Source: Bacillus sp. RO2 (GTDB lineage Bacteria; Bacillota; Bacilli; Bacillales; Bacillaceae_I). From it: a stretch of 64,000 nucleotides of DNA. The notes under the pieces were generated by a model. That model had not been told where the DNA came from and did not search any database. It saw only the letters and a program-made list of their open reading frames with translations. The stretch covers positions 62,001 through 126,000 of the forward strand of contig NZ_JAAXCU010000038.1 of the NCBI RefSeq assembly GCF_012911845.1, read 5' to 3'. The position numbers and the translations under genes were made by a program. Positions 17,613 through 26,356 of the stretch are shown piece after piece (within the stretch, counting starts at the first letter, position 1; every line of letters starts with the position of its first letter).

Positions 17613-18256
17613 ATAGGGATTGGTTGAGTGTTTACTTAGTGATGGGCAGTGTGGATTGCAATGGTCGAGACCCAAGGGATGTTCTGCAGGAAGCGATCAG
17701 TGGGGGGATAACTTTTTTTCAGTTTCGTGAAAAGGGGACCGGTGCCAAGGTAGGGATGGAAAAAAGGAAGCTTGCACGTGAGCTTAGGGAAATCTGTAAG
17801 AGGCATAATATCCCTTTTATTGTGAATGATGACATTGATTTAGCTTTGGAAGTAAAAGCGGATGGCGTGCATATTGGGCAAGAAGATACATCATTTTCAG
17901 TGGTGGAGGAACGTCTAGCACCTGGTATGATAATCGGTGTTTCTTGTCACACTGTGGAAGAGGCTGCAGCGGCTGTGGATGATGGCGCAGATTACATCGG
18001 AGTTGGTCCCATGTATTTTACTTCCACAAAAAAAGACATTAGGGAAGTGAAAGGGCCTGAGGTAATCAGTGAGATTAGGAAAGCTGGTTTGACGGTCCCA
18101 ATAGTGGGCATTGGTGGTATTACAGTTGAAAATGCAGAAGAGGTATTAGAGGCTGGAGCGAATGGAGTCGCAGTGATCTCTGCCATTTCAAAAGCGGAGT
18201 CGGCTAAGGAAGCAGCCGCAGATTTTTCTCATATTCACAACATTGTCAAAAATTAA
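17609..18256 (+). CDS. thiE: Thiamine phosphate synthase ThiE
   Basis: 215 aa. Couples HMP-pyrophosphate with thiazole phosphate to thiamine monophosphate. The TIM barrel shows TFFQFREKGTG, PFIVNDDIDLALEVKADGVHIGQED, GVGPMYFTSTKKD and VPIVGIGGIT. I place the start at the ATGA overlap with thiD (17609) rather than an in-frame ATG 30 bp upstream, because the family begins near RDWLSVYLVMG. It is the last gene of the operon. Confidence 0.95.
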   Translation: MNRDWLSVYLVMGSVDCNGRDPRDVLQEAISGGITFFQFREKGTGAKVGMEKRKLARELREICKRHNIPFIVNDDIDLALEVKADGVHIGQEDTSFSVVEERLAPGMIIGVSCHTVEEAAAAVDDGADYIGVGPMYFTSTKKDIREVKGPEVISEIRKAGLTVPIVGIGGITVENAEEVLEAGANGVAVISAISKAESAKEAAADFSHIHNIVKN

Positions 18257-18322
18257 TTACTAATACTATTATTCAATGATATAATAAAGTTACCATTTAC
18301 TTTATAACATGTTTGCATGTAG

Positions 18323-18358
18323 TCCCCTGCTCTGTAATCTGAGCAGGGGTATTTTTTT
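18323..18358 (+). terminator. Terminator of the thiamine operon
   Basis: CCCCTGCTC pairs with GAGCAGGGG around an 8-nt loop, followed by seven T's. Confidence 0.9.
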
Positions 18359-18378
18359 GAGCCCAAACAAAGACGAAC

Positions 18379-18411
18379 AAAAAGTGCCTGCTACCAAAAT
18401 GCAGCAAGCAC
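18379..18411 (-). terminator. Terminator of hmp
   Basis: On the minus strand GTGCTTGCT pairs with AGCAGGCAC (one wobble pair), followed by five T's, just after the hmp stop. Confidence 0.75.
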
Positions 18412-18418
18412 CCAATGA

Positions 18419-19651
18419 TTATTTAATTACGGCTTCTTCTTCTTTCTTGATATCAATGGAAGGTCCGAAAAATTCGTAATTAATGTTTTCCTCCGCTACT
18501 CCAAGTTTACCAAGCATGGAGATGATAAACTTCATGAATGGAACTGGTCCACACACATAATAAAGAGCGTCTTTTTCTATGTTCATCGCTTTAAAAATAT
18601 TTTCCGTGATGTAACCTTGTTCATGGAAAGCTCCTAATCTTACATCCTCATCTGATGGATTTTCATAAACATAAAGTTTTTTTCCGTTTTCCATCATATT
18701 GATGGTTTCCCTTACCTCATCTTTAAAGGCGTGTATAGAGCCATTTCTGGCGGCGTGAATGAAAGTGGTCGGTCTTGCTGATTGTTCTTTCGCAAGGGTC
18801 TTCAACATACTTAGCATTGGTGTGATTCCAACACCACCGCTAATTAAGTAAACAGGTGTGTCTTGGTTTGTATTAAGAATGAAGTCACCAGCTGGTGCAG
18901 TCACTTCGATTGTATTTCCTACATCCACATGCTCGTGAAGATAATTGGATACGGCCCCAGTTGGATCCCCCAATTCTTTTTTCACAGAAATTCTAAAAAA
19001 TTCACTATTGGATGCATCCGACAAACTATATTGCCGGTTAAATAGATTCTTTTCACCAGGAATAGAGAGTCTGATGGTAATGTATTGTCCAGGGGTGAAT
19101 GAGGGGACTGTGGATCCGTCGGACGGCTTCAAGTAGAAGGAAGTAATGAGCTCGCTTTCCTCGACTTTTTCCACCACTTCAAATTTTTTGAAATCCTCCC
19201 AGCCACCCGTTTGTTGCGCTGCTGCTTCATACATTTCCTTCTCTACAGAAATGAAGACATCTGCAATTACTCCATATGTTTCTCCCCATGCTGCAATAAT
19301 TTCATCTGTTGCTGCATCTCCAAGAACAGCCTTGATTGCTTTAAGTAAATGATCGCCGACTATTGGATAATGCTCTGGTTTAACAGCTAAGCTTCTATGT
19401 TTGTGGGCAATCTGTTTGACAGCTGGTAAAAGAACTTCCAATTGATCGATGTAAGTAGCTGCTGCATAAATCGTGTTTGCCAAAGCGGTTTGCTGACGAC
19501 CTTTCTTTTGGTTGGCATGATTAAAAATATTTAATAACTCAGGGTGGTTGGTAAATAGTGTCTTATAGAAATGCGTTGTAATTTCTTCACCTTTTACGGC
19601 TAACACTGGAGCGGTGGATTTTACAATTTGAATAGTAGACGAGCTTAACAT
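18419..19651 (-). CDS. hmp: Flavohemoprotein (nitric oxide dioxygenase)
   Basis: 410 aa: a globin domain (1-140) fused to an FAD/NAD(P)H reductase. It oxidises NO to nitrate. The proximal haem histidine is in AHKHRSLAVKPEHYPIVGDHL; the FAD site is FNRQYSLSD; the NAD site is ISGGVGITPML, then YVCGPVPFM. AGGGAGGC precedes the ATG. Two NsrR-like operators lie around its promoter, so induction by NO is expected. Confidence 0.96.
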   Translation of the reverse strand: MLSSSTIQIVKSTAPVLAVKGEEITTHFYKTLFTNHPELLNIFNHANQKKGRQQTALANTIYAAATYIDQLEVLLPAVKQIAHKHRSLAVKPEHYPIVGDHLLKAIKAVLGDAATDEIIAAWGETYGVIADVFISVEKEMYEAAAQQTGGWEDFKKFEVVEKVEESELITSFYLKPSDGSTVPSFTPGQYITIRLSIPGEKNLFNRQYSLSDASNSEFFRISVKKELGDPTGAVSNYLHEHVDVGNTIEVTAPAGDFILNTNQDTPVYLISGGVGITPMLSMLKTLAKEQSARPTTFIHAARNGSIHAFKDEVRETINMMENGKKLYVYENPSDEDVRLGAFHEQGYITENIFKAMNIEKDALYYVCGPVPFMKFIISMLGKLGVAEENINYEFFGPSIDIKKEEEAVIK

Positions 19652-19671
19652 TGAAATGCCTCCCTATTTGA

Positions 19672-19694
19672 AAGATATATTTTAAATACATCTT
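19672..19694. promoter_or_regulatory. NsrR-type operator 1 of hmp
   Basis: Palindrome AAGATATATTT-T-AAATACATCTT. It differs at one position from the enterobacterial NsrR consensus (AAGATGYATTT-N-AAATRCATCTT) as I recall it. It lies between the -10 box and the hmp SD, where a repressor would block transcription. Confidence 0.8.
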
Positions 19695-19695
19695 T

Positions 19696-19701
19696 ATTAT
19701 A
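19696..19701 (-). promoter_or_regulatory. -10 box of the hmp promoter
   Basis: TATAAT on the minus strand, directly upstream of operator 1; the -35 region near 19724-19719 is weak (TTACTT) and lies inside operator 2. Confidence 0.5.
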
Positions 19702-19718
19702 AAATATAGCAGGGATAA

Positions 19719-19741
19719 AAGTAATATGTGAAATACATCTT
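19719..19741. promoter_or_regulatory. Second, partial NsrR-type site of hmp
   Basis: The right half AAATACATCTT is identical to that of operator 1; the left half matches only about 7 of 11 positions. It overlaps the presumed -35 region. Confidence 0.5.
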
Positions 19742-19802
19742 TAACAAATTAGTCACAACTAGGCTAAGCAATGGATATAAATTTGAATAAAGCCAAAACA
19801 AA

Positions 19803-19826
19803 AAGGCTCCCATTGCTGGGAGCCTT
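19803..19826 (-). terminator. Terminator of the cold shock gene
   Basis: AAGGCTCCC pairs with GGGAGCCTT around 6 nt; the T tract follows on the minus strand. Confidence 0.85.
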
Positions 19827-19844
19827 TATATGCTGTGCTATAAA

Positions 19845-20045
19845 TTATGCTTTGTTAACGTTAGCAGCTTGGTCGCCACGGTTACCTTGAACGATTTCAA
19901 ATGTAACAGATTGACCTTCTTCTAAAGATTTGAAACCTTCGCCTTGGATTGCTGAGAAGTGAACGAATACGTCGTCTCCGTCTTGGCGCTCGATGAATCC
20001 GAAACCTTTTTCTGCGTTAAACCATTTTACTGTACCTTGTAACAT
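19845..20045 (-). CDS. Cold shock protein (CspC/CspD type)
   Basis: 66-aa OB-fold RNA chaperone. RNP1 (KGFGFIE) and RNP2 (VFVHF) are both intact, and the ending [12 protein letters not shown] is typical. A longer frame begins upstream, but AGGAGGTAAC directly before the ATG at 20045 fixes the start. It is monocistronic with a leader of unknown length; I see no clear cold box. Confidence 0.95.
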   Translation of the reverse strand: MLQGTVKWFNAEKGFGFIERQDGDDVFVHFSAIQGEGFKSLEEGQSVTFEIVQGNRGDQAANVNKA

Positions 20046-20256
20046 GTTGTTACCTCCTAGTGTGCTTACCACACAATGTATTACTATTCTTGCTCTTAGA
20101 AATATCAAGGCGAAAGTTAAATCTTAACTTTGAATCCTTACATACCGAACAAAAATAATTCTTCTTAAGAATAACAGTAAAGTCCAAAAATAGCAACCCA
20201 CGAACACAAAACCCCAATTGTGCGTGTGCCTTTTATATAGGTGGGAATTATCCTGT

Positions 20257-20270
20257 GAGGGTCTGACCCC
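20257..20270. repeat. GGGTC-T-GACCC palindromic element, copy 1
   Basis: Short palindrome GAGGGTCTGACCCC preceded by TCCTGT; nearly the same block recurs at 42634-42654. It lies in a gene-poor stretch between csp and the bmrCD leader; 20271-20339 is AT-rich with nothing else seen. Confidence 0.5.
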
Positions 20271-20339
20271 TTCTTTTAATTTAATAAATGTAACATTAAT
20301 GAAATATTTAAATTATTTTAATTTTGGTAATTTTGATGA

Positions 20340-20369
20340 TTGACAAGTGCTTGTCTGGGGTGGTAAGTT
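20340..20369 (+). promoter_or_regulatory. Promoter of the bmrCD leader
   Basis: -35 TTGACA (20340-20345) and extended -10 TGGTAAGTT (-10 hexamer at 20364-20369) with an 18-bp spacer, 55 bp upstream of the leader ORF. Confidence 0.65.
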
Positions 20370-20424
20370 TAAAAAGTGGAAATTATATGAAACTAAATCA
20401 AATTTTAAGGAAAGGGAGGGTTCG

Positions 20425-20526
20425 ATGATGATTAAGTTTATGACAATTGAAATTGTAGATCGTAAATCCATCAATTTAATAAATCTCGTGACCTGTCCTG
20501 TTAGAAATTCGGTTATTGTATTTTAA
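20425..20526 (+). CDS. Leader peptide of the bmrCD attenuator (BmrB-like role)
   Basis: 33-codon frame behind a strong AAAGGGAGGG, upstream of a heterodimeric multidrug exporter. The product starts MMIKFMTIEIVDRKSINLIN and needs no function of its own. Its codons at 20488-20496 (GTGACCTGT) are the exact complement of the first terminator's 5' arm. Ribosome position on this ORF could therefore decide whether terminator or antiterminator forms, as established for bmrB-bmrCD in B. subtilis. I did not compare the peptide sequence with BmrB. Confidence 0.7.
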   Translation: MMIKFMTIEIVDRKSINLINLVTCPVRNSVIVF

Positions 20527-20591
20527 TCGAATTATCTATTCCTTTTAACGTATAGGCGTATCAGGATATCTTTGTAGGATACACAGGTCAC
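20488..20591 (+). promoter_or_regulatory. Antiterminator pairing: leader ORF with terminator arm
   Basis: GTGACCTGT (20488-20496) is perfectly complementary to ACAGGTCAC (20583-20591), which is most of the 5' arm of the first terminator. Three further pairs (CCT with AGG) are possible across a bulge. Formation would prevent the terminator. Confidence 0.7.
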
Positions 20592-20618
20592 CATCAGGGC
20601 GTGACGTGTGCTTTTTTT
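20582..20618 (+). terminator. Attenuator terminator 1 upstream of bmrC
   Basis: CACAGGTCAC (20582-20591) pairs with GTGACGTGTG (20601-20610) with one mismatch, loop of 9 nt, then CTTTTTTT. Confidence 0.8.
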
Positions 20619-20630
20619 ATGGAGAAAAAA

Positions 20631-20668
20631 GGTGGCATACCGAGGAACGTTCGGTATGCCACCTTTTT
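20631..20668 (+). terminator. Attenuator terminator 2 upstream of bmrC
   Basis: GGTGGCATACCGA (20631-20643) pairs perfectly with TCGGTATGCCACC (20651-20663), followed by five T's; also A-flanked, so it may act in both directions. The leader ORF's TCGGTTAT (20509-20516) could pair weakly with its 5' arm. Confidence 0.8.
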
Positions 20669-20750
20669 GTTTTGATTTTTTTCTATAATTTTCCAAAATA
20701 ATAGTTAATGGAATTAACAACACTTCCATATAAAACAGGAGGAATACAAA

Positions 20751-20807
20751 ATGGGAAATATTTATGTTCGGTTAATGATGTACAAAGTGGCTTCGGATGG
20801 AGGGTAG
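20751..20807 (+). CDS. Possible second 18-aa leader peptide before bmrC
   Basis: MGNIYVRLMMYKVASDGG, 18 codons, behind a textbook AGGAGG and ending 41 bp before the bmrC ATG. It is too short to judge by content. The SD is stronger than that of bmrC itself, so a leader or ribosome-loading role is possible. Confidence 0.4.
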   Translation: MGNIYVRLMMYKVASDGG

Positions 20808-20848
20808 CAAGAAACTAGAATTCAGCATAGAAGGGAGAATTTATCATT

Positions 20849-22600
20849 ATGTTTTCAGTACTAGGAAAATTGGGTTGGTTTTTTAAGGAACATTGGAAGA
20901 GGTACACAATAGCAATAGCATTACTTATTTTTGCAGGGATCTTAGAGGTTATTCCGCCAAAAATGATAGGAATGGCCATTGATGATATCCAAGTAGGCGC
21001 GTTTACGCCTGAAAAATTAATGCAATATGTAATTTTTCTAACCATATTGGCGGTAGTCATCTATGGGATCACATACACTTGGATGTATCAGCTTTTTGGA
21101 AGCTCCTTCTTGGTGGAAAGATCATTAAGATCAAAATTAATGGGCCATCTGTTAAAGATGACACCTACTTTTTATGAGAAAAACCGTACTGGGGATTTAA
21201 TGGCCAGGGCAACGAATGATCTGAAAGCCATTTCCACTACAGCTGGGTTCGGGGTTTTAACGCTGATTGATTCTAGTGTGTTCATGCTGATCATTTTAGG
21301 AACGATGGGCTTTATGATTAGTTGGAAGTTGACATTAGCAGCAATTATTCCATTACCATTAATGGCACTTGCCATGAATATTTATGGCAAGAAAATTCAC
21401 CAGCGTTTTACAGAGGCACAAGATGCATTTGGTGATATGAATGACAAAGTGCTTGAATCAATAGCCGGAGTCCGTGTTATACGCGCTTATGTGCAGGAAA
21501 GAGCGGACCAAGGTAGATTTCACCAGATGACAGATGATGTGTATAAGAAGAATGTAAAGGTTGCCATCATCGATTCACTTTTTGAGCCGACCATTAAATT
21601 GCTTGTCGGGGCAAGTTACCTGATTGGACTTGGCTATGGGGCATACTTGGTTTTCCATAAATCAATTACACTAGGGGAGCTTGTGGCGTTCAACGTTTAT
21701 TTAGGAATGTTAATTTGGCCGATGTTTGCAATTGGTGAATTAATTAATGTCATGCAAAGGGGAAATGCATCGCTCGATCGTGTTAACGAGACCTTAGCAT
21801 ACAAAGAGGATGTCAGTGATCACCATGAACCGATTGATGTTTCTACTCCTAAAATCATTGAATTTAATCAAGTTACTTTCAAATACCCCTCTTCAACGGT
21901 GGACAATTTAAAGAATGTTTCTTTCCACTTAAAAGCAGGGCAAACACTTGGAATTGTAGGAAAAACAGGTAGTGGGAAAACGACATTGATTAAGCAACTT
22001 TTAAGAGAGTATCCACTTGGTACAGGTACCATCAGTATAAACGGTGTGGATCTTGAAAAAATCGGGTTGCACACTATCCAAGGCTGGATTGGCTATGTTC
22101 CACAGGATCATATCCTATTCTCGCGGTCTGTTAAAGAAAACATCTTATTTGGAAAAGAAGATGCAACAGATGAAGAAATTGCGCAAGCGATCAGATCATC
22201 TGCTTTTGAAAAAGATCTAGAATTGCTTCCGGATGGGTTGCAAACCTTGGTTGGAGAAAAAGGTGTATCGTTATCTGGAGGACAGAAACAGCGTATTTCC
22301 ATAGCGCGAGCCCTTATTGCTGATCCTGATATATTAATACTTGATGACTCATTATCAGCAGTCGATGCGAAAACGGAAGCAACTATCATTGAAAATATTA
22401 GAAATGAACGCGCTGGAAAAACAACCTTCATTACCACTCACCGATTGTCAGGGGTGCAGCATGCGGATTGGATTATTGTTTTGGAGGACGGAGAAATTGT
22501 AGAGTCCGGCATGCATGATCATCTGATGGCCATTGGAGGCTGGTACAAAGAACAATTTGAAAGACAGCAAGTTCAATCGCCAAAAGGAGCGAGGTTTTAA
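20849..22600 (+). CDS. bmrC: Heterodimeric multidrug ABC exporter subunit BmrC (YheI)
   Basis: 583 aa: six membrane helices, then an ATPase domain. The sequence closely follows B. subtilis BmrC as I recall it (NRTGDLMAR, GKKIHQRFTEAQDAFG, FNVYLGMLIWPMFAIGELIN). Walker A is GKTGSGKTT, the signature LSGGQKQR, and Walker B ends LILDDSLSAVD: Asp replaces the catalytic Glu, the known degenerate site of this subunit. It pairs with the next gene 1 bp downstream to export drugs. Expression is predicted to depend on the attenuator. Confidence 0.95.
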   Translation: MFSVLGKLGWFFKEHWKRYTIAIALLIFAGILEVIPPKMIGMAIDDIQVGAFTPEKLMQYVIFLTILAVVIYGITYTWMYQLFGSSFLVERSLRSKLMGHLLKMTPTFYEKNRTGDLMARATNDLKAISTTAGFGVLTLIDSSVFMLIILGTMGFMISWKLTLAAIIPLPLMALAMNIYGKKIHQRFTEAQDAFGDMNDKVLESIAGVRVIRAYVQERADQGRFHQMTDDVYKKNVKVAIIDSLFEPTIKLLVGASYLIGLGYGAYLVFHKSITLGELVAFNVYLGMLIWPMFAIGELINVMQRGNASLDRVNETLAYKEDVSDHHEPIDVSTPKIIEFNQVTFKYPSSTVDNLKNVSFHLKAGQTLGIVGKTGSGKTTLIKQLLREYPLGTGTISINGVDLEKIGLHTIQGWIGYVPQDHILFSRSVKENILFGKEDATDEEIAQAIRSSAFEKDLELLPDGLQTLVGEKGVSLSGGQKQRISIARALIADPDILILDDSLSAVDAKTEATIIENIRNERAGKTTFITTHRLSGVQHADWIIVLEDGEIVESGMHDHLMAIGGWYKEQFERQQVQSPKGARF

Positions 22601-22601
22601 C

Positions 22602-24638
22602 ATGAATGAAATCAAGAAAATAAAATCAGGCAAACGTCTTTTTCAATATGCACTAACGCAAAAGAAAGTTATTATTATTGCCTTGTTGATGCTGTCCATT
22701 GCGGTTGCAGCAGAGTTGACAGGTCCTTTTATCGCAAAAAGAATGATAGACAATCATATTCTTGGGATTGAAAAAGCTTGGATTGAAACAGAGCAAGATG
22801 GTGATAATCGAGTATATTTCAATGGGAAGTACTATGGAAGGGAAGACCGCGAAGTTGTCGCTGCCACCACAGAAAATAAGGCTAGGATTCTCCAAGTCGG
22901 CAGAGAATATTATTTCCTGCCATCAGACATCAACTTTGATGGGGAAAGATCTGCTAAAAATGGCGAGGTAACCATCAAAAGAGGAGAAGAGGAGCAAAGC
23001 TATCCTGCTCAAAAATTGACAAATAGTGAACTGATTAACTTTTATCAGCCAGAAGTGAAATATATCATCTATCTTGTAGGATTATATTTTGGTTTGCTTG
23101 TATTGGCCTCTTTCTTTCAATACGGTCAAAGTTATTACCTGCAGACATCTGCCAACCGCATCATTCAAAAAATGAGGGAGGATGTGTTTGGACAGATACA
23201 GAAATTACCGATCCAATATTTTGATCATCTTCCTGCTGGTAAGGTAGTATCCAGGATCACTAATGATACAGAAACGATTAAGGAGTTATATGTCACAGTC
23301 CTTGCGACTTTCTTTTCTGGTTTGATTTATATAACGGGAATTTATATCGCTTTATTTTTACTTGACGTAAGATTGGCGTTAATTTGCTTGGCCTTGATCC
23401 CGATTCTTATTGTCTGGTTTATCTTTTATCGAAAGTATGCGTCTGTTTATAACCACAAAATCCGGGCACTTCTTAGTGATATTAACGGTAATATTAATGA
23501 GTCTATTCAAGGAATGACCATTATTCAAGCTTTTAGACGTCAAAAGAAGGCAACAGAAGAGTTCGAGGGATGGAATGAACAGCATTTCACTTTCCAGAAT
23601 AAACTGTTAAGCCTTAATGCTTTAACATCTCATAATCTCGTAGGAGTACTTAGAAATATTTCATTTGTCGTGGTGATTTGGTATTTCGGAGGTGCTTCAT
23701 TAGGGATTGGCACGGTCGTTTCCTTAGGGGTGCTTTATGCATTTGTTGATTATCTAGGTAGAATGTTCGGCCCGATTACCGGAATGGTTAATCAATTGGC
23801 AAACCTTGAACAGGCACGAGTGTCTGCGGCCCGAGTGTTTGAATTGATGGATGAAGCGGGAATTCAAGTTTCCGACGTAAAACATCCACGCTATGAAGGG
23901 AATGTCTCCTTCGAATCTGTCTGGTTTGGTTACAAGGAAAATGAATATGTATTGAAGGATATTTCTTTTACAGCTTCCAAAGGCGAGACAGTAGCATTGG
24001 TCGGTCATACTGGATCAGGTAAAAGCTCCATCATGAATCTTTTATTCCGTTTTTATGATATTGAAAAAGGGAAAATCATTATTGATGGTCAAAACATTCA
24101 GGAGCTTCCTAAACAGGCAATCAGGCAGCATATGGGAATCGTCCTTCAAGATCCGTTCTTGTTTACCGGTACTATTTCCTCCAATGTAAGCCTAGACGAT
24201 CCAACTATTTCCGTTGATCGCGTGAAAAAGGCGCTTGAAGATGTAGGGGCAATGGAATTTATCAATGCATTGCCAAAAGGGTTGGAGGAGCCAGTCATTG
24301 AAAAAGGAAGTACGTTATCTTCCGGACAACGTCAATTGATTTCCTTCGCACGTGCGTTGGCGTTTGACCCGGCCATCTTGATTCTTGATGAGGCTACAGC
24401 AAGTATTGATACGGAAACAGAAGCCGTCATTCAGCAGGCGTTGGAGGTCTTGAAGAAAGGAAGAACCACTTTCATCATTGCCCACCGACTTTCTACCATT
24501 AAGAACGCAGACCAAATTCTCGTACTTGATCGAGGAGAAATAGTCGAGCGAGGTAACCATTCTGAACTGATGGAGAGAAAAGGCAAGTATTATCAGATGT
24601 ACGAATTACAGCAGGGTAGCAAGGACCTTGCTGTCTAA
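22602..24638 (+). CDS. bmrD: Heterodimeric multidrug ABC exporter subunit BmrD (YheH)
   Basis: 678 aa with a canonical ATPase: Walker A GHTGSGKSS, signature LSSGQRQL, Walker B LILDEATASID (Glu present). Between helices 1 and 2 is an insert of about 110 residues (around residues 50-150), the extracellular domain typical of BmrD. The ATG at 22602 is chosen because AAAGGAGCGAGG precedes it and it matches the family start (MNEIKKIKSGKRLF); a longer frame runs back into bmrC. It forms the consensus ATP site with BmrC. Confidence 0.95.
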   Translation: MNEIKKIKSGKRLFQYALTQKKVIIIALLMLSIAVAAELTGPFIAKRMIDNHILGIEKAWIETEQDGDNRVYFNGKYYGREDREVVAATTENKARILQVGREYYFLPSDINFDGERSAKNGEVTIKRGEEEQSYPAQKLTNSELINFYQPEVKYIIYLVGLYFGLLVLASFFQYGQSYYLQTSANRIIQKMREDVFGQIQKLPIQYFDHLPAGKVVSRITNDTETIKELYVTVLATFFSGLIYITGIYIALFLLDVRLALICLALIPILIVWFIFYRKYASVYNHKIRALLSDINGNINESIQGMTIIQAFRRQKKATEEFEGWNEQHFTFQNKLLSLNALTSHNLVGVLRNISFVVVIWYFGGASLGIGTVVSLGVLYAFVDYLGRMFGPITGMVNQLANLEQARVSAARVFELMDEAGIQVSDVKHPRYEGNVSFESVWFGYKENEYVLKDISFTASKGETVALVGHTGSGKSSIMNLLFRFYDIEKGKIIIDGQNIQELPKQAIRQHMGIVLQDPFLFTGTISSNVSLDDPTISVDRVKKALEDVGAMEFINALPKGLEEPVIEKGSTLSSGQRQLISFARALAFDPAILILDEATASIDTETEAVIQQALEVLKKGRTTFIIAHRLSTIKNADQILVLDRGEIVERGNHSELMERKGKYYQMYELQQGSKDLAV

Positions 24639-24646
24639 GAGCATTA

Positions 24647-24680
24647 GGCTATGGGGGAAAATTACCCCCGTAGCCTTTTT
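24647..24680 (+). terminator. Terminator of bmrCD
   Basis: GGCTATGGGGG pairs with CCCCCGTAGCC, then five T's. Confidence 0.9.
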
Positions 24681-24727
24681 GTTATTTTTACGGATATTGG
24701 GAGAAAATAAAAAGGTAAACAAAGTCT

Positions 24728-24756
24728 TTGACAAGCTTCAAGACTTCTTATACTAT
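24728..24756 (+). promoter_or_regulatory. Promoter of the tcyABC-like operon
   Basis: TTGACA (24728-24733), 17-bp spacer, TACTAT (24751-24756), 53 bp upstream of the lipoprotein gene. Confidence 0.65.
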
Positions 24757-24809
24757 ACAGTATGTTGCAATAAAAATAATTCATATAAGAATACTGGGGG
24801 TTTAACAGA

Positions 24810-25628
24810 ATGAAGAAAATTTTATCTATATTCACATTACTTTTACTAGCTGCGGTAGTGTTAACTGCATGTGGTACAACAAATAATAATGGTGCTACAG
24901 GAGAAGCTCCGAAAGAGGAAACGGACAATCTTCTAAGAAAGGTGGAAGAAGAAGGGGAACTTCTAGTTGGGACGGAAGGTACATACCCTCCTTTCACATT
25001 CCACGATGAGTCTGGAAAGTTGACAGGCTTTGATGTAGAAATTGCAGAAGCGATTGCTGAAAAAATGGGTGTAGAAGTAAAGTTCATGGAAACGCAATGG
25101 GATGCTATGTTTGCTGGTCTTGATTCAAAGCGTTTTGATATGATTGCCAACCAAGTGGGTATTCGTGAAGACCGCTTAGAGAAATACGATTTCTCTGACC
25201 ACTATATTACATCAGCTGCTGTACTTGTTACGAAAGAAGACAATGAAGAAATCAAAAGCTTTGAAGACATTGAAGGTAAGAAATCAGCTCAATCATTAAC
25301 AAGTAACTATGCAGACATTGCCCGTGAGTATAAAGCGGAAATCGAAGGAGTAGATGGTTTTAACCAAGCAATCGAACTAATCAACTCTAACCGAGTAGAT
25401 GTAACAATCAATGATAAGTTATCGGTTCTTGATTTCCAAAAAAACCGTCCTAATGCGGCAATCAAAATTGTCGATGAAGCGGACGATGCTGCACAAAGTG
25501 GCTTGATGTTCCGAAAAGGTAGTGATGAGTTAGTAGAAGCGGTAAATAAAGCACTTGCAGAAATTATTGAAGACGGCACGTATGAAGAAATTTCAGAGAA
25601 ATGGTTTGGTGAAAATGTACTTAACTAA
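24810..25628 (+). CDS. tcyA: Amino-acid (cystine-type) ABC transporter substrate-binding lipoprotein
   Basis: 272 aa. Signal peptide with lipobox LTAC (Cys21) anchors it outside the membrane. The bacterial SBP family 3 fold is clear: GTEGTYPPFTFHDESGKLTG, then METQWDAMFAGLDSKRFDMI, and SAQSLTSNYA. These are very close to B. subtilis TcyA (cystine binding) as I remember it. It is the first gene of a three-gene operon. Specificity is inferred from similarity only. Confidence 0.88.
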   Translation: MKKILSIFTLLLLAAVVLTACGTTNNNGATGEAPKEETDNLLRKVEEEGELLVGTEGTYPPFTFHDESGKLTGFDVEIAEAIAEKMGVEVKFMETQWDAMFAGLDSKRFDMIANQVGIREDRLEKYDFSDHYITSAAVLVTKEDNEEIKSFEDIEGKKSAQSLTSNYADIAREYKAEIEGVDGFNQAIELINSNRVDVTINDKLSVLDFQKNRPNAAIKIVDEADDAAQSGLMFRKGSDELVEAVNKALAEIIEDGTYEEISEKWFGENVLN

Positions 25629-26316
25629 TATCCTGACAGATCCAGAACGTTTAGATAGATGGATGACAATCGCACAAAGCTCCCTTCTTCCTTTGTTGAA
25701 GGGAGCTTTGTCTAATACAATTCCATTGACGCTCCTTTCCTTCAGTTTTGGGTTGATGATAGCCGTATTAACGGCTTTGGCAAGAATATCGCCGGTTAAT
25801 CCATTACAGATTGTAGCTAGAATTTATGTCTCGATTATTAGGGGTACTCCTCTTTTAGTGCAATTATTTTTTATTTTCTATGGATTGCCATCCATCGGGG
25901 TTACCATTGATTCATTTCCAGCAGCAGTAATTGCGTTTTCGTTGAATGTTGGGGCATATGCATCAGAAATAATCCGAGCAGCAATCCTTTCAACGCCAAA
26001 AGGACAATGGGAAGCGGCTTATTCCATGGGGATGAGTTATCCTCAAGCACTTAGAAGAATCATATTACCTCAGGCGGCACGGGTTTCGATTCCGCCATTG
26101 TCCAATTCTTTTATTAGTTTGGTGAAGGATACCTCTCTTGCTTCCTTAATTCTTGTAACAGAAATGTTCAGGGTGGCACAACAGATTGCTGCGACTAACT
26201 ACGAATTCTTGTTGCTCTATGCGCAAGCAGGGGCGATTTACTGGGTAATCTGTTTTTGCTTATCCCTTTTACAAGGAAGAGTTGAACGTCGATTGGACAG
26301 ATATGTTGCAAAATAG
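25615..26316 (+). CDS. tcyB: Amino-acid ABC transporter permease (TcyB-like)
   Basis: Polar amino-acid permease of about 233 aa with about five helices. The coupling loop [23 protein letters not shown] with the downstream [18 protein letters not shown] motif is diagnostic. Start chosen at 25615 ([13 protein letters not shown]), overlapping the binding-protein gene by 14 bp. Its SD is weak, so translational coupling is likely; 25663 is an alternative start. Confidence 0.88.
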   Translation: MYLTNILTDPERLDRWMTIAQSSLLPLLKGALSNTIPLTLLSFSFGLMIAVLTALARISPVNPLQIVARIYVSIIRGTPLLVQLFFIFYGLPSIGVTIDSFPAAVIAFSLNVGAYASEIIRAAILSTPKGQWEAAYSMGMSYPQALRRIILPQAARVSIPPLSNSFISLVKDTSLASLILVTEMFRVAQQIAATNYEFLLLYAQAGAIYWVICFCLSLLQGRVERRLDRYVAK

Positions 26317-26356
26317 TTTAGCTAATAAAACAGCCATTAATAAAGGAGCTCAAGAT

